A stretch of 64,000 nucleotides of DNA, from positions 42,877 to 106,876 of the forward strand of contig DBYS01000014.1 of assembly GCA_002310195.1 (NCBI GenBank). Reading direction: 5' to 3'. The notes under the pieces were generated by a model that saw nothing but the letters and a program-made list of their open reading frames with translations, was not told the origin of the DNA and did not search any database. Within the stretch, counting starts at the first letter, position 1; each line of letters begins with the position of its first letter. Positions 23,579-31,728 of this stretch are shown one piece after another. The position numbers and the translations under genes are program-made. The DNA comes from Bacteroidales bacterium UBA1180 (GTDB lineage Bacteria; Bacteroidota; Bacteroidia; Bacteroidales; Paludibacteraceae).

Positions 23579-25540
23579 TTAATATGCAGCCATCTGTTGT
23601 GCAACGGTCGATTTGACGAGATCGGCAAACTCCTGAATAGTCATTTGGCCTTTATCCTCGGCACCTTGTACGCGCACACTGACGAGCCCTTGCTCAGCCT
23701 CCTTCTCGCCTACAACAAGCATGAACGGAATATGCTTCATCTCGTTGTCGCGGATCTTACGTCCGAGTTTCTCGTTACGGTCATCCACCAAGGTACGCAC
23801 CTCTTGTGCTTCCAGGATCTCCTGAACCTTGTGAGCATATTCGTTGCTCTTCTCGGAGATCGGCAGTACGATACACTGGTCGGGCGTGAGCCAGAGCGGG
23901 AACTTGCCGGCCGTGTGCTCAATGAGCACAGCCACGAAACGTTCCATCGAACCGAACGGCGCGCGGTGGATCATTACAGGGCGATGCTTCTGATTGTCCT
24001 CGCCAACATATTCGAGCTCGAAGCGCTCGGGCAGGTTGTAATCGACTTGGATCGTACCGAGTTGCCAACGGCGACCGATAGCATCTTTGACCATGAAGTC
24101 AAGTTTCGGACCGTAGAACGCGGCCTCGCCGTACTCAACGCGTGCCGGGAGGTTCTTCTCCTTGCAAGCCTCAATGATTGCCTGCTCGGCTTTCTCCCAC
24201 ACTTCGTCTGAGCCGACGTACTTCGTCGTGTTCTTCGGGTCGCGCAGACTGATCTGTGCCTCGAAGTTCTGGAAGTCCAGCGCCTTGAATATGATCTCGA
24301 TGATCTCCATCACGCGGATAAACTCGTTCTTCACTTGGTCAGGGCGGCAGAAGATATGTGCGTCGTCTTGAGTAAAGGAACGCACGCGCGTGAGACCGTG
24401 AAGCTCACCCGACTGCTCGTAACGATAAACCGTACCGAACTCTGCGCAGCGGAACGGAAGCTCCTTGTACGAGCGCGGCTGGTTCTTGAAGATCATACAG
24501 TGATGCGGGCAATTCATCGGCTTGAGCATATACACCTCACCTTCCTCGGGCGTAGTGATAGGCTGGAAGGAGTCCTTGCCGTAGTGATCCCAGTGACCGG
24601 AAGTGACATAAAGTTGCTTGGCTCCGATATGCGGAGTGATCACTTGCTGATAGCCGTAGCGCTTCTGGATCTTCTTGAGAAAATCCTCCAGACGCAAGCG
24701 CAATGCTGTGCCCTTCGGCAACCAGATAGGCAGACCTTTGCCTACCATATCGCTGAACATGAACAGTTCCATCTCCTTGCCGATTCTGCGGTGATCACGT
24801 TTCTTGGCTTCTTCCAGCAGAGCCAGGTACTCGTCGAGCATCGCTTTCTTCGGGAACGATATACCGTATATACGTGTCATCATCGGCCGCGATGCGTCGC
24901 CGCGCCAGTAAGCCGCAGCGCAACTGAGCACCTTGATGGCTTTGATAGGTTCGGTGGAAAGCAAGTGCGGGCCTTTGCACAGGTCGGTGAAATTGCCCTG
25001 CGTATAGGTCGAGATATGTCCGTCCTCCAGTTCGCTGATCAGTTCGCACTTATACGACTGACCTTTGTCACCAAAGGCTTTGAGCGCGTCAGCCTTGCTG
25101 ATCTGACGTTTCACGAGTTGCTCTTTCTTGGCACGCAGCTCCGCAATCTTTGCTTCGATAGCGGGGAAGTCGCTCTCCTTGATTACCTGACCTTCGGCAG
25201 GCAAAACGTCATAATAGAAGCCGTTCTCAATAGCGGGACCTATGCCGAACTGAATACCCGGATAGAGTTCCTGGAGGGCCTCAGCCATCAAGTGACTGGA
25301 CGTGTGCCAGAAGGCATGCTTGGCCTCGGCATCCTCCCACTTGTGCAGGCGGATGCACACATCAGCCTCAATAGGCTGATTCAATTCTACGATAGTCCAC
25401 TCCTCATCAGCAGCGGCTTTGATACTTGCGCACAAAATCTCCTGTGCCAGACGTGAACTGATACTTTCTGCTACCTGTAACGGGGTAACGCCGTTTTCAT
25501 ACTCCCGAACACTGTTGTCGGGGAAAGTGATTTTTACCAT
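23579..25540 (-). CDS. thrS: Threonyl-tRNA synthetase
   Basis: The product has 653 residues. The start is set at 25540 (MVKITFPDNSVREYENGVTP), where the TGS domain begins. An upstream ATG at 25594 would add 18 residues unlike the family and lies in an inverted repeat. Domains are TGS (1-62), the editing domain with HTSSHLMAEAL (about 73) and its Cys-containing second part, the class II core (about 270-540) with MNCPHHCMIFKNQPRSYKEL, RVRSFTQDDAHIFC and the zinc ligands, and the anticodon-binding domain (about 545-650). It charges tRNA-Thr and clears Ser-tRNA-Thr. Unlike the common thrS-infC-rpmI-rplT order, it is followed here by the DUF4846 protein. Confidence 0.96.
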   Translation of the reverse strand: MVKITFPDNSVREYENGVTPLQVAESISSRLAQEILCASIKAAADEEWTIVELNQPIEADVCIRLHKWEDAEAKHAFWHTSSHLMAEALQELYPGIQFGIGPAIENGFYYDVLPAEGQVIKESDFPAIEAKIAELRAKKEQLVKRQISKADALKAFGDKGQSYKCELISELEDGHISTYTQGNFTDLCKGPHLLSTEPIKAIKVLSCAAAYWRGDASRPMMTRIYGISFPKKAMLDEYLALLEEAKKRDHRRIGKEMELFMFSDMVGKGLPIWLPKGTALRLRLEDFLKKIQKRYGYQQVITPHIGAKQLYVTSGHWDHYGKDSFQPITTPEEGEVYMLKPMNCPHHCMIFKNQPRSYKELPFRCAEFGTVYRYEQSGELHGLTRVRSFTQDDAHIFCRPDQVKNEFIRVMEIIEIIFKALDFQNFEAQISLRDPKNTTKYVGSDEVWEKAEQAIIEACKEKNLPARVEYGEAAFYGPKLDFMVKDAIGRRWQLGTIQVDYNLPERFELEYVGEDNQKHRPVMIHRAPFGSMERFVAVLIEHTAGKFPLWLTPDQCIVLPISEKSNEYAHKVQEILEAQEVRTLVDDRNEKLGRKIRDNEMKHIPFMLVVGEKEAEQGLVSVRVQGAEDKGQMTIQEFADLVKSTVAQQMAAY

Positions 25541-25570
25541 ATTGTAATAAACGTACAAATGTTTATGCCC

Positions 25571-25592
25571 GACTGACTCACAACTGTCAGTC
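25571..25592. promoter_or_regulatory. Inverted repeat in the thrS leader
   Basis: GACTGAC (25571-25577) pairs with GTCAGTC (25586-25592) around eight bases. It sits between the stop of the TlpA-like gene (25623) and the thrS start (25540). No T run follows on the minus strand. It may be a weak terminator or a leader structure. No clear promoter is seen here, so thrS may depend on the upstream transcript. Confidence 0.35.
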
Positions 25593-25622
25593 AAGGCGAA
25601 ATATGTTGATTAGTTGTGATTC

Positions 25623-26381
25623 TTACTTGATAAGCGCAGCAATCTCTTCGTGCGAAGGATTGTGCGCAAGGATCGTCCCGTCACGCGCAATGAGTACGGT
25701 GTGCGGGATTGCCATTATGCCGTAGGCTTTCGATCCTTCGTCGTTTGTGTCGCGCAGTTGCGGCCATGTGAGTTCGAGTGCTCCGACTGCCTGCTGCCAT
25801 GCTTCGGCGTCCTCGTCAACAGAGATGCCGACGATGGCCAATTTGTCGCCATACTTGGCGAGCAGCTCTTTCAGCCCGGGCATCGAACGGCGGCAAGGAC
25901 CGCACCAGCTTGCCCAGAAATCCACAAGCAGGTAATCCGACTGACCTACAAATTCGCTCAGACGTTTTGCCTCACCGGCGCTGGTGAAAGCAGCAAAATC
26001 GGTGTAGGGCATTCCTACGGCCGTATTCTGCTCAGCTATGTACGCATCATAGTGGCGCTGCAAGCCATGTACCTCAAGGCTGTCGATGTTCAGCACAAGG
26101 AACGCTTGCGCTTTCTGACCGTCGCTGAGCAGGTAGAATATATCTTCCAGGATGACGTACGCTGCCTCGGATTCGGGCTGAGCCTGTTGCAGGGCAAACG
26201 CCTCGTCGATGAAGGCTGTGATGATGGAATCCGCCACATCGGGATCCTCCACCTCTTTCAGTTCTTCGGAGATGCGGTCATTGAGTGCCTGGTAATCCTC
26301 AAGGAGCTTGGCTGACTTGTCTTCTTTCTTGCATGCCACCATAAGCATGGCAACGCAAAGGATGTAAATGATGCGTTTCAT
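25623..26381 (-). CDS. TlpA/ResA-like thioredoxin-fold lipoprotein
   Basis: The start is set at 26381 (MKRIIYILCVAMLMVACKKE), giving 252 residues and a lipobox MVAC, so it is anchored to an envelope membrane. An ORF extension upstream would run through the promoter. After a helical region (about 20-140, DUF4369-like in size but not in sequence) comes a thioredoxin-fold domain: LLVDFWASWCGPCRRSMPGL with the redox pair WCGPC (about residue 163), then GISVDEDAEAWQQA, and YGIMAIPHTVLIARDG with the cis-Pro. It probably reduces disulfides of periplasmic proteins or acts in thiol homeostasis. The promoter is at 26426-26457. Confidence 0.88.
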   Translation of the reverse strand: MKRIIYILCVAMLMVACKKEDKSAKLLEDYQALNDRISEELKEVEDPDVADSIITAFIDEAFALQQAQPESEAAYVILEDIFYLLSDGQKAQAFLVLNIDSLEVHGLQRHYDAYIAEQNTAVGMPYTDFAAFTSAGEAKRLSEFVGQSDYLLVDFWASWCGPCRRSMPGLKELLAKYGDKLAIVGISVDEDAEAWQQAVGALELTWPQLRDTNDEGSKAYGIMAIPHTVLIARDGTILAHNPSHEEIAALIK

Positions 26382-26425
26382 AATTATATATTCACGAGTT
26401 AACCGAATTACACGGATGTTTTCCA

Positions 26426-26457
26426 CAAAGGTACAAAATATTTTCCGTATTTGCAAA
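26426..26457 (-). promoter_or_regulatory. Promoter of the TlpA-like gene
   Basis: On the minus strand TTTGC (26453-26457), about 20 bases and TACCTTTG (26426-26433). Confidence 0.75.
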
Positions 26458-26463
26458 TAATTG

Positions 26464-26489
26464 CACAAAAAAGCCACCTATTGGTGGCT
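26464..26489 (-). terminator. Terminator after the OB-fold-rich secreted protein
   Basis: Read leftward, AGCCACC and GGTGGCT (26472-26489) form a 7-base stem with a 4-base loop, followed by seven T. It lies 28 bases beyond the stop at 26517. Confidence 0.8.
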
Positions 26490-26516
26490 CCTTTGTTGTA
26501 TAATGCTCAATAGAGA

Positions 26517-28532
26517 TTACTTAGCCAATTGGCCTTGTACGTTGTAGCGTACACCGTTGCGGATGATAATGATCTGTCCGTTCTCGATGAACTTCACAGC
26601 CGGAGCATCGGCGCGGATCACCTCAACAGCCGACTCTTGGAGCAGTTCAACGCTACCGCCTTGAGCAGTCTCGTAGATCGTACGCTCGGGCTTTTCAGGC
26701 TGGTCGCCTTCAGCCGGCTTAGCGTCTTGGTGGAAGTGGGTAACCTTTGCGGTCACTTTCACCTTTGCACCCGGACGCAGCTTGGCGGCCAGTTCTTCGG
26801 TGCACGATACGCGGAAGGCCTGGAACTCTTGCGGGTCTTCGCCAAGGTTATCGCTCATCCAGAACGACATATTGCCCTTGTCGGCCTTGAACTCCTCAAC
26901 GATGCTGGAGATATAACCGGTAATAGCATATACGCCTTCCGAAGTCTTGTTCTGCTCAAGGGCCTTAGCTGCAGCAAGAGCCTCAGCCACGGTAGCCTCG
27001 GTTGCTACGATCTGCTCGCCGCCTTCTACAATCTCTACCGCACCGTCCTTCAGCTCAGGAGTTGTGCCGTTGTAGTTGGTTACATATCCCGTCACTTTAA
27101 CTTTTGCACCGTTCTTCAGACCTACACCTGCAGGTTGAACGGTCTTAACCATATATGCCTGGAAGGTCTTGGCCGAACCTTGCTGATCATCCATCCAGAA
27201 TGTTACGCCATTGCTGTACAGGTCAGTTACGTAACCTACTACGGTTACCTTGATGTCGCCTGTTGTACCGGCTGCGAGCGACATAGCGTACTCCTTAGCC
27301 TGGGCGCAGGTGATTTCTTGTCCCTCGGTCGGTTTGAACGGACGGTCACCGGTCAGAACAATCTCATCACCATTGGCGTCAGCAGCGAAGAACTCAACTT
27401 CTTGCTTGATGCGGTAGATCTTATCGCCGGCATTGAAGGTGGCTTGCACATCATAGATGTTCAGGCTGTTCGGACCTATTTCCTTGAAGTTCAGAGTGAT
27501 GTTGCCGGCCGTGATGGCTGTATTCGAGCCGTTGAGCATCAGGCTTGAACCGGCTGCCAAAGGATACTGGCCTTTGATGCCGTCCTTCTTGGTGCTGACG
27601 ATCTTCATATTGACGAGGTTCTTCGTATCGTTGTTAGCCTTGGCGATCTCCAGATCCCAACCGGTCTCGGTCAGCACTGCGCTACCTACAGCCCAGTCCA
27701 GCGTAACAGCCGACGACTTACCTAACACTTTGCAGAAGTAACCGCTTGTAGTCTCGAATATGCTGTTGTATTTATCCAAGCCGGCAGCATAGATCAGAAT
27801 CGTGTCACCCATACCGAAGTCGGCTGCCATAGCTTCTGCGCTGGCGTACGGAGTGTTGGCATCCTTGCCAATCTTGAAGCCTTCCAGCGAGTCGGCGGCA
27901 TTGGCGATGTCGGTCATGTAGAATGCAGGACCGTTACCGCCCAACAGGAACGGGTCACCGGCTACTACACCCAGCACATAGCACTCACCCTTGTTCCCGG
28001 CCTTGATACGTGCAATAGCATCACTTACACCGATGGTATCAATCTTCGTTACGACGGGAGTATCGCCTGCATCGCCGAAATCAACGGTCAACGTATTGAT
28101 CTGCACTGTCGACTTGATTACATCAAATACAACAGCATCAGCCTCACCTTCCCATGCTGTACCGCTAATCTTGCCGTCACCTGCTGCCAGATAAGTGGTG
28201 TTCAGGTTAGAACCGTTAGCTTTGATCTTCAGGATCTTTTTGCCAGTCGGAGGAGTGATAGTCAGTGTGGCGCCTACATAACCGCGTAGATTGACTGTAC
28301 CGGCTGTGGAGTGAGTAAAGAAACGGAAACCGTTGCCCGACGTGAAGTTTACGGTAGCTACCACACCTTCCTTGGTAATAGTCTGACCGTCAGCTACTTG
28401 GGTGAACTCACCATTGCCAGCCTTGGCATAACCATAGGCGGTAGGATCACCAAAATCCATCGTTACCGATGTAGAGGCAAACGCAAGAGCACTAAGTGCT
28501 AATGCACTAACAAGAGATAAAATTTTCTTCAT
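26517..28532 (-). CDS. Secreted protein with repeated OB-fold-like modules
   Basis: The product has 671 residues with a signal peptide (MKKILSLVSALALSALAFAS). Residues about 22-155 form a beta-rich domain (VTMDFGDPTAYGYAKAGNGE). Three later segments (about 165-280, 385-500 and 510-625) share an OB-fold-like or DUF6359-like pattern: an N-terminal helix with DAIARIKAG or CAQAKEYAMSLAAG, then V-GYV-D, and -FWM-D--G---FQAY, closing with KVKVTG-VT. The last 25 residues (VKFIENGQIIIIRNGVRYNV) carry the C-terminal tail found on three other secreted proteins here. No catalytic site is seen. It is likely surface-exposed and binds an unknown ligand. Its promoter overlaps the divergent one of the NtrC-type gene. 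Confidence 0.6.
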   Translation of the reverse strand: MKKILSLVSALALSALAFASTSVTMDFGDPTAYGYAKAGNGEFTQVADGQTITKEGVVATVNFTSGNGFRFFTHSTAGTVNLRGYVGATLTITPPTGKKILKIKANGSNLNTTYLAAGDGKISGTAWEGEADAVVFDVIKSTVQINTLTVDFGDAGDTPVVTKIDTIGVSDAIARIKAGNKGECYVLGVVAGDPFLLGGNGPAFYMTDIANAADSLEGFKIGKDANTPYASAEAMAADFGMGDTILIYAAGLDKYNSIFETTSGYFCKVLGKSSAVTLDWAVGSAVLTETGWDLEIAKANNDTKNLVNMKIVSTKKDGIKGQYPLAAGSSLMLNGSNTAITAGNITLNFKEIGPNSLNIYDVQATFNAGDKIYRIKQEVEFFAADANGDEIVLTGDRPFKPTEGQEITCAQAKEYAMSLAAGTTGDIKVTVVGYVTDLYSNGVTFWMDDQQGSAKTFQAYMVKTVQPAGVGLKNGAKVKVTGYVTNYNGTTPELKDGAVEIVEGGEQIVATEATVAEALAAAKALEQNKTSEGVYAITGYISSIVEEFKADKGNMSFWMSDNLGEDPQEFQAFRVSCTEELAAKLRPGAKVKVTAKVTHFHQDAKPAEGDQPEKPERTIYETAQGGSVELLQESAVEVIRADAPAVKFIENGQIIIIRNGVRYNVQGQLAK

Positions 28533-28629
28533 GATTGTTTGGTTAATAAAGATTGAATATTTGAGTTAACTAATCGCGTTTTTGCAATGACGAGGTGATA
28601 GATTTTTGCCACCACGCCATAAGTCAGTA

Positions 28630-28660
28630 CAAAGGTACAACAATTTTTGCAAATATCAAA
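28630..28660 (-). promoter_or_regulatory. Promoter for the OB-fold-rich protein, overlapping a divergent promoter
   Basis: The minus strand has TTTG (28657-28660), 19 bases and TACCTTTG (28630-28637). Confidence 0.7.
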
Positions 28661-28677
28661 ATTTTTTCGTAACTTTG
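28646..28677 (+). promoter_or_regulatory. Promoter for the NtrC-type regulator
   Basis: The plus strand has TTTG (28646-28649), 20 bases and TAACTTTG (28670-28677). It overlaps the leftward promoter at 28630-28660, so the two cannot easily be occupied together. Confidence 0.7.
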
Positions 28678-28716
28678 TTGCGTTTTTTGAGAAATATCTT
28701 ATTTTTTTAACTGAAT

Positions 28717-29898
28717 ATGGCAAAAATCTTAGTTATTGACGACGAACGTGCAATACGAAATATCCTGAAAGAGACCCTTGAGTTCGAAGGCTACTCAGTT
28801 GATGTTGCCGAGAACGGTGCTCAAGGTGTCGAGATGGCGCAAGCCGGCGGTTACGACCTTATCTACAGCGATGTCAAGATGCCGCAAATGGATGGTACAG
28901 AGCTGCTTGCAGTTCTCAAGCAGCCCGACAGCAACTGCGCCGATGTGCCGGTAGTGATGATCTCCGGTCACGGAAACATCGAGACGGCTGTCGATTGCAT
29001 CAAGCAAGGCGCGTATGATTTCCTCGAGAAACCGCTTGACCTCAACCGTCTGCTCGTTACCACACGTCACGGCATTGACAGCAAGCAGTTGCGCCATGAG
29101 GCTACAACCCTGCGCAACGAAGCTACGGCGCTGAAAAAGAAGGTCAACAGCAAGTACCAGATGATCGGCACGAGCGAGGCTATCGAGTCGGTACGCGAGA
29201 TGATTGCCAAGGTCGCTCCTACCGAAGCGCGCGTGCTCATCACCGGTGAGAACGGCACAGGTAAGGAGGTTGTGGCGCGAATGATCTTCGAGCAGAGCAA
29301 TCGCGCGGATATGCCGCTCGTGACATGTAACTGCGCCGCTATACCGTCCGAGCTCATCGAGAGCGAGCTGTTCGGTCACACCAAAGGCTCGTTCACCGGT
29401 GCAGTCAAAGACCGTGCGGGTAAGTTCGAGCAGGCCAACGGCGGCACGCTGTTCCTCGACGAGATTGGCGACATGTCGCTCGCCGCACAAACGAAGGTGC
29501 TCCGTGCGCTTCAGGAAGGTGAAGTTACGCGCGTAGGCAGCGACAAGCCTATTCAGGTTAACGTGCGCGTGATTGCCGCCACTAACAAAGATCTGCACAA
29601 GGAAATAGAGAAAGGCGCGTTCCGCGAGGATCTGTTCCACCGCCTGAACGTCATTCCTATCCATGTGCCGGCGCTGGACGACCGCAAGGAAGATATACCC
29701 GAGCTCGTTGAGTTCTTTACGCAACAGATCTGCGAGGAGCAGGGCTGGGCAGTCAAGCACTTCGACAAGCAGGCTATAGCGGCGTTGCAACAACGTCACT
29801 GGCCGGGAAACATACGTGAATTGAGAAACGTCGTCGAACGACTGATCATCCTATCCGGCTCGGAAATCTCCGCCGCTGACATAGAACACTTTGCTTGA
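28717..29898 (+). CDS. NtrC-type response regulator with receiver and AAA+ domain, no DNA-binding domain
   Basis: The product has 393 residues. Residues 1-120 are a receiver (LVIDDERAIRNILKETLEFE, phosphoacceptor Asp 52 in YSDVKMPQMDG). Residues about 148-385 are a sigma-54 AAA+ domain with Walker A GENGTGKE, the sigma-54 contact loop as ELFGHTKGSFTGA, Walker B GGTLFLDEIGD, and the RHWPGNIRELRN sensor II region. The chain ends at SAADIEHFA, where a Fis-type helix-turn-helix would begin, so DNA binding must come from elsewhere or be absent. Similar short forms are known in Bacteroidetes. No partner histidine kinase is adjacent. The 3' end overlaps the convergent recF gene by 48 bases. Confidence 0.92.
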   Translation: MAKILVIDDERAIRNILKETLEFEGYSVDVAENGAQGVEMAQAGGYDLIYSDVKMPQMDGTELLAVLKQPDSNCADVPVVMISGHGNIETAVDCIKQGAYDFLEKPLDLNRLLVTTRHGIDSKQLRHEATTLRNEATALKKKVNSKYQMIGTSEAIESVREMIAKVAPTEARVLITGENGTGKEVVARMIFEQSNRADMPLVTCNCAAIPSELIESELFGHTKGSFTGAVKDRAGKFEQANGGTLFLDEIGDMSLAAQTKVLRALQEGEVTRVGSDKPIQVNVRVIAATNKDLHKEIEKGAFREDLFHRLNVIPIHVPALDDRKEDIPELVEFFTQQICEEQGWAVKHFDKQAIAALQQRHWPGNIRELRNVVERLIILSGSEISAADIEHFA

Positions 29899-30990
29899 CC
29901 CTAAGGGTTGTACTATATCCGTCAGATGCTGACGGTCGGTATCGGTCAGGAAGATCTGCCCGAACTGTTCGCCGCGCACCATATCTATTATGCGCGCAAC
30001 GCGCGAAGCATCCAGTTTGTCGAATATATCATCCAGCAGCAATATCGGCTTGCAGGCGTTGAAGTACAATGCCTGCGCGAGTTTCATGGCTATCAGATAG
30101 GTCTTCTGCTGCCCTTGGCTGCCTACGCGGCGCAGAGGGTACTCGCCGAGTTGCATCTCCAGTTCATCTTTGTGCACGCCCTGTGATGTCCAGCCAAGTA
30201 TCAGGTCGCGCTGACGCGTGCGCCGCAACGATTCGCTCAGATCGCGGTCGAGCAGTTGCGAACGATACGTCAGTTGCGGCTGTTCCTCAACCTCGGCTAT
30301 GGTCTTGTACAGTTCGGCAAACAGCGGCACGAACGCATCAACGAACGTGCGGCGGTGCTCGAAGATGTACATTGCGTGCGGCACCATCTGATGCTCCAGC
30401 ACCTCGAACAGATCTTCGGGTATAACCGACGCCTCGGCATATTGCTTGAGCAGGGCGTTACGCTGCTTGACCAGGGCGTTGTACATACTCAGGTGCTCCA
30501 GGTACGCCCGGTCGGTCTGACCGATAATGATATCGAGGAACCGCCGGCGCTCGTCGCTGCCTTCGGCTATCAATTGATTGTCCTCCGGCGAAACCATCAC
30601 CAGCGGGATTCGGCCTATATGATCGAGCATTCGCTGGTAATCCTTCTTCCCGCAACGGAACTGCTTCTTCTGTCCCCGCCTGATAGCACAGGTGACCTGT
30701 ATATCATCGTCTTCCGATGTTGCCGCGCTTACTCCCTGCCCTATGAGGGAAGGGCCGGAGAAGGGTCTGTATATTCCTTGAATCATCGCGAACTCCGCGT
30801 CATGGCGGATGTTCTGCGAGTCGATGGGATTGAATGCCGATTTGGTGAAACTCAGGTAGTAGATGGCGTCGAGCAGGTTCGTCTTCCCCTGCCCGTTCTG
30901 CCCGACGAAACAGTTCAGTTTGTCGGCAAACTTAAGGTCCGCCTCCTGAATGTTCTTGAAGTTGATGATATGTAACTCTTGCAATGTCAT
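29851..30990 (-). CDS. recF: DNA replication and repair protein RecF
   Basis: The product has about 379 residues from the preferred start at 30990 (MTLQELHIINFKNIQEADLK). An ATG three codons upstream (30999) is the alternative. It is an SMC-like ATPase with Walker A GQNGQGKTN (about residue 32), signature GSQGQQKTY and Walker B PILLLDDIFDKLD. It loads RecA at single-strand gaps. Residues about 75-95 (RPFSGPSLIGQGVSAATSED) look like an in-frame insertion relative to the family, encoded by a short dyad-rich segment near 30733-30775. The end overlaps the NtrC-type gene by 48 bases tail to tail. No dnaA or dnaN is nearby. Confidence 0.93.
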   Translation of the reverse strand: MTLQELHIINFKNIQEADLKFADKLNCFVGQNGQGKTNLLDAIYYLSFTKSAFNPIDSQNIRHDAEFAMIQGIYRPFSGPSLIGQGVSAATSEDDDIQVTCAIRRGQKKQFRCGKKDYQRMLDHIGRIPLVMVSPEDNQLIAEGSDERRRFLDIIIGQTDRAYLEHLSMYNALVKQRNALLKQYAEASVIPEDLFEVLEHQMVPHAMYIFEHRRTFVDAFVPLFAELYKTIAEVEEQPQLTYRSQLLDRDLSESLRRTRQRDLILGWTSQGVHKDELEMQLGEYPLRRVGSQGQQKTYLIAMKLAQALYFNACKPILLLDDIFDKLDASRVARIIDMVRGEQFGQIFLTDTDRQHLTDIVQPLGSSKVFYVSGGDFRAG

Positions 30991-31271
30991 TTCACCCAAA
31001 TCCGCTACAAAAATTGTGCCGCAGACAATTCCTCACAGAAATGCGAGCGTATCGGGCGATCAGCTGTTCTCAACAAAATTGCCAAAAAAGGGCAAAAATG
31101 GCGAAATTTTGAATACGCAAAAATAGCAGATAAATAGCTGAGAATGTTCAAATTGCAAGAGAATAAAAAAGTATAAGGTCTAGGATTGCTCCGAAGGACG
31201 TTCGAAACATGCTGTTTCCTGTCTCGGTTGAGGTACGAAAACGGGAGGGATGGGGATGGGAAATCTAATGC

Positions 31272-31371
31272 GAAAGTGAGGGATTGCGATTAGGAAGGAA
31301 AGTGAGGGATTTCTGCGTAATCCATATAGTCTGCCGACGAATGGAGAAAGTGAGGGATTGCTGCGTAATCC
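31272..31371. repeat. Three direct repeats of GAAAGTGAGGGATT type
   Basis: GAAAGTGAGGGATT (the second copy differs in the last bases) begins at about 31272, 31298 and 31346. The second and third copies continue with CTGCGTAATCC. Spacing is irregular (26 and 48 bases). The function is unknown. They are too few and irregular for CRISPR. Confidence 0.65.
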
Positions 31372-31378
31372 CTATTCT

Positions 31379-31399
31379 TTGCAAGGGGCGTCCTTGCAA
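31379..31399. repeat. Inverted repeat downstream of tRNA-Ser
   Basis: TTGCAAGG (31379-31386) pairs with CCTTGCAA (31392-31399) around five bases. On the minus strand the tRNA transcript passes a T-rich run (about 31423-31433) before reaching it, so it may be a secondary terminator. Confidence 0.4.
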
Positions 31400-31487
31400 G
31401 GAATCTCGTGAATCCACCAAAAACAAAAAAGAAGAAACCTTACCGGCTTCCTCTTTTTCATTTTTCGTGTCTTCCCGAACTTTCTTG

Positions 31488-31572
31488 CGGAAAGAGAGGG
31501 ATTCGAACCCCCGGTACCTTTCAGTACTTCGGTTTTCAAGACCGACGCAATAGACCACTCTGCCATCTTTCC
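31488..31572 (-). tRNA. tRNA-Ser (anticodon TGA)
   Basis: Read leftward the sequence starts GGAAAGATGGCAGAGTGG and ends TCTTTCC plus G. The 7-base acceptor stem pairs, the anticodon loop is CTTGAAA with anticodon TGA, a long variable arm is present as in class II tRNAs, and the T arm contains GGTTCGAATCC. CCA is not encoded. The transcript from the promoter at 31729-31760 would carry repeat copy 2 as its 5' leader. Confidence 0.95.
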
Positions 31573-31575
31573 TTC

Positions 31576-31699
31576 GCGGTCGGCAACGCGGTCGCATCAG
31601 ATGCCGCTCAGCGGCATAAAGGCGACGCGTGCCTCCGCTCTCCCCAAAACCTATCTAACGATAGCTTTCGGGGGCCCCGGTTAATATTTCGGGGACCCC
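31576..31699. repeat. Structured intergenic repeat, copy 2 of 4 (next to tRNA-Ser)
   Basis: It contains GCGGTCGGCAA (31576), the perfect hairpin ATGCCGCTCAGCGGCAT (31601-31617), GCCTCCGCTCTCCCC (31631), the small hairpin CTATC/GATAG, and then two GGGG-CCCC endings (one GGGGGCCCC, one GGGGACCCC), so its right part is partly duplicated and it is longer than the others. It lies three bases from the tRNA 5' end. Confidence 0.7.
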
Positions 31700-31728
31700 A
31701 TGTTGGGGCGTTTTGCCAAAAAGGCGTG

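Larger units (their letters stand above)
31000..31487. other. Gene-free region with direct repeats
   Basis: No supported gene lies here. It holds the AT-rich upstream region of recF, three direct repeats at 31272-31371, an inverted repeat at 31379-31399 and the region downstream of the tRNA-Ser. A consensus promoter for recF was not found. Confidence 0.6.

Noticed and set aside
27991..28194. Small antisense genes opposite the OB-fold-rich protein
   Set aside because: No promoter, ribosome-binding context or domain was seen. They are reading-frame shadows.
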